A stretch of 64,000 bases of DNA from Akkermansiaceae bacterium (lineage in GTDB: Bacteria; Verrucomicrobiota; Verrucomicrobiia; Verrucomicrobiales; Akkermansiaceae), in assembly GCA_024233115.1 (NCBI GenBank), contig JACKQB010000006.1:248001-312000 (forward strand). The letters are read 5' to 3'. Shown here piece by piece: positions 35,484 to 42,718 of the stretch. Within the stretch, counting starts at the first letter, position 1, and each line of letters begins with the position of its first letter. The position numbers were made by a program, and so were the translations under genes. The notes beneath the pieces are model-generated. The model had not been told where the DNA came from. It did not search any database and was given only the letters and a program-made list of their open reading frames with translations.

Positions 35484-36635
35484 CTAATGGCTCTGCATGG
35501 TGGCTGCGGATGACCCGGGTATGGCAAGTCCGCACTTGTTTTGAAGTTCCCAGATGAAGGCCGCAAGCTCGCGGGCGACCGCCACCACGCATTTGGAGTC
35601 GCGCATTCCCCGTGCCCGCAGTGTGCGGTAACGTTTGCAGAGCCTGTTCTGCATACGCCACGAGAGCGCTTTGACTTCCTTGCACTGCCCAATTTGGCGC
35701 GTGGTGAGGGCTCCACTTATTTTGGGTGCCCGGCGGAAGTGCTGGGCACACTCCACCAGCATCCAGCGGACGTGGGCATTGCCGCATTTGGTGATGCCTC
35801 CCTGCCGCCGTTTTGACCCGCTGCTGTGTTCTCCCGGAACCAGGCCGAGGAAAGCCATCAACTTGCGCGGGTGTTCGAAGCGGCGCAGGTCGCCGAGTTC
35901 ACTGACGACGGTCATGGCGGCCACTTCCTGGAAGCCTTTGAAAGCCATCAGTGCGCGCACCACGGGCTCCCATTCCCAGTCGGGGAGCAGTTGCTTGAGT
36001 TTGTCGGTGAGGCGCGTGACGCGCTCAATGCAGGTGTCGATGGCCTGCATGTATTCCTCCAACACAACCTTGTGGGCGTCGTTGGGCAGGGTGAGATCGC
36101 GCAGGTATCGCATGTGCGCGGGCGTCCATTTGCTTTTCCCGGAGTAGCTGAAACCGATTCGCAGAAGAAAGGAGTTGAGCCGCTGCTTGGCGCGGGCGAG
36201 GTCGTCGGAGGCGTCGGTGCGGGCGCGGCAGACGTCGCGCACGGCCTCGTCCAGGGCGGGCGGGATACGCACCGGAGTGATGTCACCGTTGCGGAAAGCC
36301 CTGGCAATGAGCTTGGCGTCGCGTTTGTCGGTCTTGATTTTCTCATTGGGTTTGCGTTCGGTCTTGGAGGGGGCCATGACGGTGCATTCAACCCCGAGCT
36401 GGATGAGTCTGCGGGCGAGCACAAAGCCGGTGGGTCCGGCTTCATAACAAACCTTGAGATCCTGGAGGCTGACTCCGTACTGTTTGGCGAGTTTGCGCAG
36501 GACGCGCTCCACCGCGAGGTTGCTGCCGCCGCATTCCCCGTAATAAACGGCTTCACTGCGGGAGCCGCTGAAAGTGTGGGCGATGGCGATTGTTTCCTTG
36601 TGGACATCGAGTCCGATGTAGTATGTTTTGTTCAT
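35484..36635 (-). CDS. IS110-family DEDD transposase, copy 2
   Basis: 383 residues, differing from copy 1 at a handful of residues between 53 and 95: QYGVSLQDLK for QFGVKLRDLK, GVECT for GVDCT and TERKPNEK for TERRPNEK. Asp10, Glu65, Asp103 and Asp106 are kept, as is the C-terminal Ser region. Nothing suggests it is inactive. Confidence 0.93.
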   Translation of the reverse strand: MNKTYYIGLDVHKETIAIAHTFSGSRSEAVYYGECGGSNLAVERVLRKLAKQYGVSLQDLKVCYEAGPTGFVLARRLIQLGVECTVMAPSKTERKPNEKIKTDKRDAKLIARAFRNGDITPVRIPPALDEAVRDVCRARTDASDDLARAKQRLNSFLLRIGFSYSGKSKWTPAHMRYLRDLTLPNDAHKVVLEEYMQAIDTCIERVTRLTDKLKQLLPDWEWEPVVRALMAFKGFQEVAAMTVVSELGDLRRFEHPRKLMAFLGLVPGEHSSGSKRRQGGITKCGNAHVRWMLVECAQHFRRAPKISGALTTRQIGQCKEVKALSWRMQNRLCKRYRTLRARGMRDSKCVVAVARELAAFIWELQNKCGLAIPGSSAATMQSH

Positions 36636-36798
36636 GGTGTTATCGTTGTTTGCTTTTGTTAATGACGCTAACGCGCTTAATATGCGGCTCTGCTCCTACC
36701 GGATTAGCCCGCGAGAAACGCGGCAGCGGTAACACCGTCAACTTAACCATTACCGGCTGAATCACCACGAGCTTCAGCCATATAATCTCGCCAAAATA

Positions 36799-37281
36799 AT
36801 GAATGCAATTACCAATGCAATTATCATTCTCTCGTGTGTCGCATTCACAACGGCACATGCAGAGGTCACGATTACTGGAAATGTAAAAGATCCGAAAAAT
36901 CTGCAACACCAGGAAGGGGTAACCCTGGGCAAAGCAATTAAAGACTGTGGCGGTCTAAATGTATTCGCACACATTCTTGTGGTTTTTCGGCAGACCGACG
37001 ATGTGAATTGGGTATACACATTTGATTTCCGCACCTTTCGATCAAAGGCTGTTCAGAGCTTCCGATTAAATGACGGTGACAAGATTCATGTCACAGGCAA
37101 GCAGCTCTACAGAGGTCGCCCAACTATTCCAAGCACGTTCCAAGATTTGATTCAGAAGAGTAATCTCGATTGCATACGTGTGGACTATGCTCGCCTCACA
37201 CTACCAAAAGGCGAACAAGGCAGAGCACACCAATCCACTACCCGTCCAGAGTCGAAAATTTCAGATGATTCCAACCCTTAA
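36799..37281 (+). CDS. Cassette 4: second exported SLBB-like protein
   Basis: 160 residues. The signal peptide is AIIILSCVAFTTAHA. The mature protein VTITGNVKDPKNLQHQEGV then TLGKAIKDCGGLNVFAHIL and FRLNDGDKIHVTGK again fits one SLBB-like beta-grasp domain; the NPG turn is replaced by DPK. It differs from the cassette 3 protein in sequence but not in plan. It is AT-richer than the genes outside the integron. The last 24 codons lie in attC4 (from KGEQGRAHQSTTRPE), so the recombination site encodes the C terminus. Confidence 0.62.
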   Translation: MNAITNAIIILSCVAFTTAHAEVTITGNVKDPKNLQHQEGVTLGKAIKDCGGLNVFAHILVVFRQTDDVNWVYTFDFRTFRSKAVQSFRLNDGDKIHVTGKQLYRGRPTIPSTFQDLIQKSNLDCIRVDYARLTLPKGEQGRAHQSTTRPESKISDDSNP

Positions 37282-37331
37282 CCCCGAAGTCATAGCGCGC
37301 CCCCGGCAGTGGATGGGTGTCTTATGACGTT
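37210..37331 (+). other. attC4 of cassette 4
   Basis: Intact site. Left core GGCGAACAAGGCA (AAC at 37214-37216), right core TATGACGTT (to 37331). Arms CACACCAATCCACTACC and GGCAGTGGATGGGTGT pair with mismatches. The interior shares GAGTCGAAAA and CTTAACCC with attC1 and attC6. Confidence 0.85.
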
Positions 37332-37341
37332 CTCTCTAAAA

Positions 37342-37662
37342 ATGAATCGCTACAAGGCCATGCTCCACGGTGAAAATTTCCTTTTGGATCTAGGCGATGG
37401 AATAGCGAAACACGGTTTCTACACTCCCCGCTACACGAATGCGGAGTCCGAGGTTGATGCCGATCAAGCCTTCATCGACGAGTTCCGGGCGTCATCGAAG
37501 GCGGATGAACTTCGGAAGGGCATGAAGAACCCTGTGGATGATCCTCCCAAGATTACGATCGAGGAGATATCCGAATGTCCCCAAGATGAAGATTTCGAAG
37601 ACGGAGTGCTTCCCGGATTGGCCTTTTACTCAGATGACGATGAGCAAGAAGAATCCAACTGA
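37342..37662 (+). CDS. Cassette 5: small acidic protein of unknown function
   Basis: 106 residues from ATG 37342, the first start inside the cassette. Starts at 37324 (ATG) and 37309 (GTG) lie in attC4 and would make the protein depend on the upstream cassette. The sequence MNRYKAMLHGENFLLDLGDG then HGFYTPRYTNAE and PPKITIEEISECPQDEDF ends with a run of Asp/Glu. I recall similar small proteins of this kind among bacterial hypotheticals, but know no function. It may be cytosolic, as it has no signal peptide. Confidence 0.6.
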   Translation: MNRYKAMLHGENFLLDLGDGIAKHGFYTPRYTNAESEVDADQAFIDEFRASSKADELRKGMKNPVDDPPKITIEEISECPQDEDFEDGVLPGLAFYSDDDEQEESN

Positions 37663-37784
37663 GAGAACAAGGCGCGGCACCCAATCCCTGACCGCGCTCT
37701 TGTTTCGGATCGATTCTATGACTTTAACCATTAACCTGTCATCGACGCGCGCCTCCCAGTCAGGGATTGGTGCGCTTTGACGTT
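37662..37784 (+). other. attC5 of cassette 5
   Basis: Left core GAGAACAAGGCG (AAC at 37666-37668), starting on the stop codon of the cassette gene; right core TTTGACGTT (to 37784). Arms CACCCAATCCCTGAC and GTCAGGGATTGGTG pair fully except one extrahelical C. The third IS copy follows directly. Confidence 0.9.
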
Positions 37785-38263
37785 GATATGGCTGATGATT
37801 TGTCAAGTGGGTGTTCTTATATTTATCTAACATGGTTATGGTAGGGTTGCGATGCTGAGGGTGACGGCAGAATAGAAGCGGGGAACTTGCGGGCGTGGTG
37901 TGCATTTCGCGCAGACGTGGTATGCTGATATGCGAGGACTGGCCGTGCCCTCCGTAGTCTTGACGAAGGAGGGGGTTACCTCAGTTTTTTGTCTTCACCG
38001 GTGGCCTTTGACTCTCTCTCGAATCGAGCGCTCATCCCGCTTTCGCGAAACTAGCTCATAACGTCATCGAGTGCCGGCCTTGCGCCTGTTTGTTGATTGT
38101 CGCTGTTCCCCGCCTCTGTTCTGCCGTCGGGTTTGTTGATGGGTTTGTCTTTTTCTTTTTGGGTGTGGAGGTCTCGTCTCCTCCCTGGAGGCGGTCTTTG
38201 TTTTTTCAAACCGCCCCCCGCCCGGGATTGGGGCGGTTTTAAAAAATGAAGTCTGCCGGCGGT
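37785..38263 (-). ncRNA. Predicted bridge-RNA region of IS copy 3
   Basis: Matches copy 2 throughout as far as compared by eye. The guide-like hairpin loop is at 37948-37973. Whether all three copies express the RNA is unknown. Confidence 0.45.
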
Positions 38264-39415
38264 CTAATGGCTCTGCATGGTGGCTGCGGATGACCCGGGT
38301 ATGGCAAGTCCGCACTTGTTTTGAAGTTCCCAGATGAAGGCCGCAAGCTCGCGGGCGACCGCCACCACGCATTTGGAGTCGCGCATTCCCCGTGCCCGCA
38401 GTGTGCGGTAACGTTTGCAGAGCCTGTTCTGCATACGCCACGAGAGCGCTTTGACTTCCTTGCACTGCCCAATTTGGCGCGTGGTGAGGGCTCCACTTAT
38501 TTTGGGTGCCCGGCGGAAGTGCTGGGCACACTCCACCAGCATCCAGCGGACGTGGGCATTGCCGCATTTGGTGATGCCTCCCTGCCGCCGTTTTGACCCG
38601 CTGCTGTGTTCTCCCGGAACCAGGCCGAGGAAAGCCATCAACTTGCGCGGGTGTTCGAAGCGGCGCAGGTCGCCGAGTTCACTGACGACGGTCATGGCGG
38701 CCACTTCCTGGAAGCCTTTGAAAGCCATCAGTGCGCGCACCACGGGCTCCCATTCCCAGTCGGGGAGCAGTTGCTTGAGTTTGTCGGTGAGGCGCGTGAC
38801 GCGCTCAATGCAGGTGTCGATGGCCTGCATGTATTCCTCCAACACAACCTTGTGGGCGTCGTTGGGCAGGGTGAGATCGCGCAGGTATCGCATGTGCGCG
38901 GGCGTCCATTTGCTTTTCCCGGAGTAGCTGAAACCGATTCGCAGAAGAAAGGAGTTGAGCCGCTGCTTGGCGCGGGCGAGGTCGTCGGAGGCGTCGGTGC
39001 GGGCGCGGCAGACGTCGCGCACGGCCTCGTCCAGGGCGGGCGGGATACGCACCGGAGTGATGTCGCCGTTGCGGAATGCCCTGGCGATGAGCTTGGCGTC
39101 GCGTTTGTCGGTCTTGATTTTCTCATTGGGTCTACGTTCGGTTTTGGAGGGTGCCATGACAGTGCAGTCGACCCCGAGCTGGATGAGCCTGCGGGCGAGA
39201 ACGAAACCGGTCGGCCCGGCCTCGTAACAAACCTTGAGGTCCCGGAGTTTGACTCCGAACTGTTTGGCGAGTTTGCGTAGGACACGCTCAACCGCGAGGT
39301 TGCTGCCGCCACATTCCCCGTAATATTCCGCGTCCTTGCGCGATCCTGAAAATGTGTGGGCGATGGCGATTGTTTCCTTGTGGACGTCGAGTCCGATGTA
39401 GTATGTTTTGTTCAT
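38264..39415 (-). CDS. IS110-family DEDD transposase, copy 3
   Basis: 383 residues. It equals copy 1 except near residues 24-31, where it has SGSRKDAEYYGEC in place of SGSRSEAVYYGEC. The catalytic set Asp10, Glu65, Asp103, Asp106 is intact. Confidence 0.93.
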   Translation of the reverse strand: MNKTYYIGLDVHKETIAIAHTFSGSRKDAEYYGECGGSNLAVERVLRKLAKQFGVKLRDLKVCYEAGPTGFVLARRLIQLGVDCTVMAPSKTERRPNEKIKTDKRDAKLIARAFRNGDITPVRIPPALDEAVRDVCRARTDASDDLARAKQRLNSFLLRIGFSYSGKSKWTPAHMRYLRDLTLPNDAHKVVLEEYMQAIDTCIERVTRLTDKLKQLLPDWEWEPVVRALMAFKGFQEVAAMTVVSELGDLRRFEHPRKLMAFLGLVPGEHSSGSKRRQGGITKCGNAHVRWMLVECAQHFRRAPKISGALTTRQIGQCKEVKALSWRMQNRLCKRYRTLRARGMRDSKCVVAVARELAAFIWELQNKCGLAIPGSSAATMQSH

Positions 39416-39589
39416 GGTGTTATCGTTGTTTGCTTTTGTTAATGACGCTAACGCGCTTAATATGCGGCTCTGCTCCTACCGGATTAGCCCGCGATTCACG
39501 CGACAGCGGTAACACCTCTATTCTAACTTTAACCGGTTGAACCGCCAATCGCATCAGCCATATAATCTCGGCAGAAACAAAACTCTATT

Positions 39590-40042
39590 ATGACTATCCC
39601 AGAATCACTACTTCAGCGGATCGAGAGCGAGACCGGTTCGAGGCCAACTCCCGCGACTGATGAGCAGCTTGAAGCGCTTGCAGCGAAGAACGCCAATGGA
39701 GACACTCTGGAGTATTATAGAGCGTACAATTTCTACGCAAACGTAGACTGCGTAGAACTCGATCAGGCTGATGCCAATCTCGACATGATGGACGGGATTA
39801 CTCCGAATTGTGAGGTTTGGCAGCACGGGTTCATCTCATTCGCACGAGACCTTGAGGGTCGCGCCTATTGCTTTGACCAGAACACGCGCGATCCGGAGGG
39901 ACGCTCAAGAATTGTCAGGCTTTCCTACACATTCGGAGACGACACGTCGGTTGAGATGATCTCCGCAGCTGCTGAGGTCATCGCCCCAAATCTCCTGGAA
40001 TTCTTGGATCTTTACCTAGATTCGAAAGTGGACTCCATGTGA
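39590..40042 (+). CDS. Cassette 6: SUKH/SMI1-KNR4-like protein
   Basis: 150 residues, no signal peptide. NFYANVDCVELDQADANLDMMDG followed by GFISFARDLEGRAYCFDQNT, then IVRLSYTFGDDTSVEMISAAAEVI and a final APNLLEFLDLYL helix resemble the SUKH (SMI1/KNR4) superfamily, whose bacterial members are mostly immunity proteins for contact-dependent or other toxins. The resemblance is by pattern only. It begins 20 bp after IS copy 3 and is followed by an intact attC. No cognate toxin was seen nearby. Confidence 0.55.
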   Translation: MTIPESLLQRIESETGSRPTPATDEQLEALAAKNANGDTLEYYRAYNFYANVDCVELDQADANLDMMDGITPNCEVWQHGFISFARDLEGRAYCFDQNTRDPEGRSRIVRLSYTFGDDTSVEMISAAAEVIAPNLLEFLDLYLDSKVDSM

Positions 40043-40051
40043 CCCCAAAAA

Positions 40052-40172
40052 GCCGAACAAGGCGGCGCTCCTAACACCTGCCCCGCCGCGAGTCGAATTT
40101 TCCATGCCCATTCCACCTTCAACCCGCAGTCGAAGCCGCGCCCAAGGGCAGGTGTAGGAGGCCTTCGACGTT
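40052..40172 (+). other. attC6 of cassette 6
   Basis: Intact site. Left core GCCGAACAAGGCG (AAC at 40056-40058), right core TCGACGTT (to 40172). Arms CTCCTAACACCTGCCC and GGGCAGGTGTAGGAG pair with one extrahelical A. The interior has GAGTCGAA and TTCAACCC. Confidence 0.9.
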
Positions 40173-40189
40173 GGCCAAAAAACGTAACT

Positions 40190-41314
40190 ATGAAAATTAC
40201 AACAATGAAAACTCTAGTCTATCTCGCATCAGTAGGTATTTGCCATTTTTGGGGACACACTGCGAGTGCACAAACTCCAATTCTCTCAGTTCCTGCAGGC
40301 GCGAAGCTTGTGCTAGACGAGGATTGGGCGACGGGGCGCATCGACCCGGCAAGGTGGTATGCCCTTCACAAACAATGGGGCAATGGGAATCACGGTGTCG
40401 TGAGACAGAATATATTTATTGCAAAGGATGTGGTTGCTGGGAAGAGCAAGAATGTCCTCATCTGCCGCGGTCATGGTGATGAATACGATGGCCCAGTAAA
40501 AGGCTGGGAGGGCAATGAAACACGAGTTGGTGGAGTCTTGGTGTCGAAGGCGTTCTTTGCCTCGGGGAAATTCGAGGTTGTCATGAAGATTGGAACGTCG
40601 GAATCCACGTCTACTAGTCCAAGCGATCCTAAGTGTCCTGTTGGAATGGTTCCAGCTATTTGGACCTATGCATACCGCTGGGTTGATTCGGGTAAATCCG
40701 ACCCTGACTCGTTCACCCGAAGTAATCCCCTATTCAATCCCCACATGAGAAACGAGTATTGGTCGGAAATCGACATGCCCGAGTTCGGCAAGGGGCAGGA
40801 TTTTTCAACTGGTCTGTATAATACCTTTTTGAACGTCAATCATCAGAGCCGGAAATATCCCACGAATAATGCAGTTGACGGTAAGTATCACACATACACC
40901 TCGGTCTGGCGCACGCATCTCATCCCGATGGATGGGGTGACCGATAGCCAGGTTGCAGAATCTGAAGGGTTTTGGTGGATTCAAGACAAGTCGATACCTT
41001 TCGGCAGCTATCGAGGCAATCCGCTAAAACGACTCGGCAGAGATCGTTACGCTCTCTACGCGGGTAACGTAGTTAATCATTTTATAGACGGAGAATACGT
41101 TGGAAGCAACCCCACCTTTGTGCCCGTGATGGCCGCACAACTCAATATCGGCGTATGGTTCCCAGACTGGGGCGGTGCTTCACCGTGGGCGGAATCTCAG
41201 GTATCAATTGCCTCCGTAAAAGTGTGGCAGTTTGGTGACGCCGGCGATGTCCGAGGAATTCTGAAAGAAGACATTCCAGCCAATATGGACTCGGATGGCG
41301 TCCCTTTGAAATGA
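40190..41314 (+). CDS. Cassette 7: exported GH16-family glycoside hydrolase
   Basis: 374 residues from ATG 40190 (40205 also possible), with a signal peptide ending HTASAQ. The catalytic motif of GH16, E-x-D-x-x-E, is visible as YWSEIDMPEFG near residues 194-200: the first Glu is the nucleophile and the second the acid/base. Family enzymes cleave beta-1,3/1,4-glucans, agarose or carrageenan; a marine polysaccharide is plausible. It starts 18 bp after attC6, so it occupies a cassette position, but no attC follows it. The RAYT element comes 7 bp after its stop. At 1.1 kb it is large for a cassette gene. Confidence 0.75.
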   Translation: MKITTMKTLVYLASVGICHFWGHTASAQTPILSVPAGAKLVLDEDWATGRIDPARWYALHKQWGNGNHGVVRQNIFIAKDVVAGKSKNVLICRGHGDEYDGPVKGWEGNETRVGGVLVSKAFFASGKFEVVMKIGTSESTSTSPSDPKCPVGMVPAIWTYAYRWVDSGKSDPDSFTRSNPLFNPHMRNEYWSEIDMPEFGKGQDFSTGLYNTFLNVNHQSRKYPTNNAVDGKYHTYTSVWRTHLIPMDGVTDSQVAESEGFWWIQDKSIPFGSYRGNPLKRLGRDRYALYAGNVVNHFIDGEYVGSNPTFVPVMAAQLNIGVWFPDWGGASPWAESQVSIASVKVWQFGDAGDVRGILKEDIPANMDSDGVPLK

Positions 41315-41320
41315 TAGAAG

Positions 41321-42445
41321 GAAAGGTGTCAGGCAAAGAAACAGACCATTAACTCCTTGCCTTGCCCCGTCTCCACCGGTAGAATCCGCTCATGCCCCGG
41401 CAAGTCAGAGTGCAGTATGAGGATGCTATTTACCACGTGATGGCGCGGGGGAACCGGCTGGACAAGATCGTTCGCAGTGACGCGGACCGCGAGGTTTTTG
41501 AGGCGACACTCGGGGAGGTGGTGGGCAGGACAGGTTGGCGGCTCTATGCCTATGCGCTGATGGGCAACCACTACCACCTCGTTTTCAAGACTCCGAAAGC
41601 CAACCTTGTGGAGGGTATGGCGTGGTTCCAGAACACGGTGACCAAGAGGCACAACGCGCGCAACAAACTGCGGGGGCATCTTTTCAGCGGACGCTACAAG
41701 GCGGTGCTGGTAGAGGAAAATGACTACCTGAGCACACTCATCCACTATGTGCACCTGAATCCCGTCCGGGCGAAACTGGCGGCTGTGAAGGACGGCATCG
41801 AGAGCTATCCCTGGTGCAGTCTGCCGGACTATATAAAGCCCGCAGGAAAGCGCCGTAGCTGGCTGGCGGTGGATTCCGGCCTGGCGCACCTTGGCTATGC
41901 GGACACGGCGGCGGGGCGGAGAAAATTGTTGGCTGCCACCGAAGGCCTTGTCGACAAAAGACGACTGACGAGGGCGGGTATCCACCAGCCCGAGGGAGCC
42001 AGCCTGCAGGTCACACTGGAGCGGGGCTGGTGTTTTGGCAGTGAGGAATTTCGTGAGAGAATGAGTCTTCTTGTGGGTGATGCCAAGCCGGACACCGGAT
42101 CATCGGTCAGCAAGGCCAACGGCTACACGGGCAAGCAAATCGACGATCATGCCGAGGCGACGGCGCGACTGTGGATCGGGCGCGGGCTTGAGGCGCTTGG
42201 GCTCAACCACTCCGATCTGGAGCGCCTCAACAAAACGGACTGGCGCAAGGCAATGATCGTTCGCAGCATTCGCATGCACAGTTCAGTGAAGCTGGAGTGG
42301 ATCGCCAAGGAGCTTCACATGGGAGTCAGAAGTGGCGTCACCCGAGCCGAGCAAATGCTCAAGATCCTATTGAAAAACGATAAGGCAGTTCAGAAGTTGT
42401 GGCTTAAAATGGAGAAAGTGCATCATTTCTTTGCCTGACCCTTTT
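41321..42445 (+). mobile_element. RAYT (REP-associated tyrosine transposase) element
   Basis: The gene at 41392-42438 is bracketed by perfect 14-bp inverted repeats GTCAGGCAAAGAAA (41328-41341) and TTTCTTTGCCTGAC (42426-42439), with AAAGG and CCTTT continuing outward. The right repeat contains the stop codon. Such domesticated elements are typically single copy and associated with REP palindromes. It lies directly behind the last cassette gene and may have displaced its attC. Confidence 0.75.
41392..42438 (+). CDS. Y1_Tnp/RAYT-type transposase
   Basis: 348 residues. It begins MPRQVRVQYEDAIYHVMARG, has the HUH motif in MGNHYHLVFKTP (His-x-His near residue 63), and carries the nucleophile Tyr candidates in YVHLNPVRAKLA near residue 119. 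The C-terminal part GYTGKQIDDHAEATARLWIG is a DnaA-like helical extension, common in verrucomicrobial RAYTs. It nicks single-stranded hairpins in its family. It does not belong to an IS200 pair (no tnpB). Confidence 0.88.
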   Translation: MPRQVRVQYEDAIYHVMARGNRLDKIVRSDADREVFEATLGEVVGRTGWRLYAYALMGNHYHLVFKTPKANLVEGMAWFQNTVTKRHNARNKLRGHLFSGRYKAVLVEENDYLSTLIHYVHLNPVRAKLAAVKDGIESYPWCSLPDYIKPAGKRRSWLAVDSGLAHLGYADTAAGRRKLLAATEGLVDKRRLTRAGIHQPEGASLQVTLERGWCFGSEEFRERMSLLVGDAKPDTGSSVSKANGYTGKQIDDHAEATARLWIGRGLEALGLNHSDLERLNKTDWRKAMIVRSIRMHSSVKLEWIAKELHMGVRSGVTRAEQMLKILLKNDKAVQKLWLKMEKVHHFFA

Positions 42446-42718
42446 TTTGACCCTTTTTTCTTTTTTTTGCTTTTTTTTTGTTTTTGCTTTTTGCCACTCA
42501 TAATCTCCAGGACTTCAAAGGGTCTGATTCGATGAAGATTCAGGCCAATCCCGGCGATGAATTCCCCCCGAATTGCAAGAAGAGAAGACGCAGGAAGCCA
42601 ACCCCCTAGCCGTCGAGTAGTCAGGAATAGCTCAAAATTCAACCGGTAATCGGTTCATCACAGCCGGCACTGAAAGCTGGCCGTTCCGTGAACCTTGCTG
42701 TAAAAAAACACACGACCC
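42440..42718. other. Intergenic region with a T-rich tract
   Basis: About 280 bp without a gene. The first 60 bp are a low-complexity pyrimidine tract (runs of T broken by G, C and A). No attC was found. A weak inverted pair CCGGTAATCGG near 42645 was noted. The promoter of the AcuI-like gene should be in the last 100 bp. Confidence 0.5.

Larger units (their letters stand above)
35005..36789 (-). mobile_element. IS110-family element, IS1111-attC type, copy 2 (1785 bp)
   Basis: Same length, orientation and attC position as copy 1, following GACGTT of attC3. Ends and subterminal repeats ATATGGCTGATG and CTTCAGCCATAT are the same as in copy 1. The left end shares the variants GCTGAGGGTGACGGCAG with copy 3, while the right end is identical to copy 1. 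Nucleotide differences concentrate in the 5' third of the transposase. Confidence 0.88.
37785..39569 (-). mobile_element. IS110-family element, IS1111-attC type, copy 3 (1785 bp)
   Basis: Same length, orientation and attC position as the other copies. Its right end is the divergent one: the last 70 bp read CGATTCACGCGACAGCGG… and its subterminal repeat CATCAGCCATAT pairs perfectly with ATATGGCTGATG at the left. Thus it may be closest to the ancestral form, and copies 1 and 2 differ by one base there. Confidence 0.88.

Noticed and set aside
37309..37341. GTG/ATG starts of cassette 5 gene inside attC4
   Set aside because: These codons belong to the previous cassette's attC and would change with recombination. 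The ATG at 37342 lies in the cassette itself.
31553..40172. CRISPR array from the regularly spaced repeats
   Set aside because: The repeats are 104-123 bp, imperfect palindromes with genes between them, and no cas genes are present. They fit attC sites.
42440..42718. An attC after the RAYT element
   Set aside because: I looked for paired arms with AAC…GTT cores and found none. The short inverted pair near 42645 is too weak.
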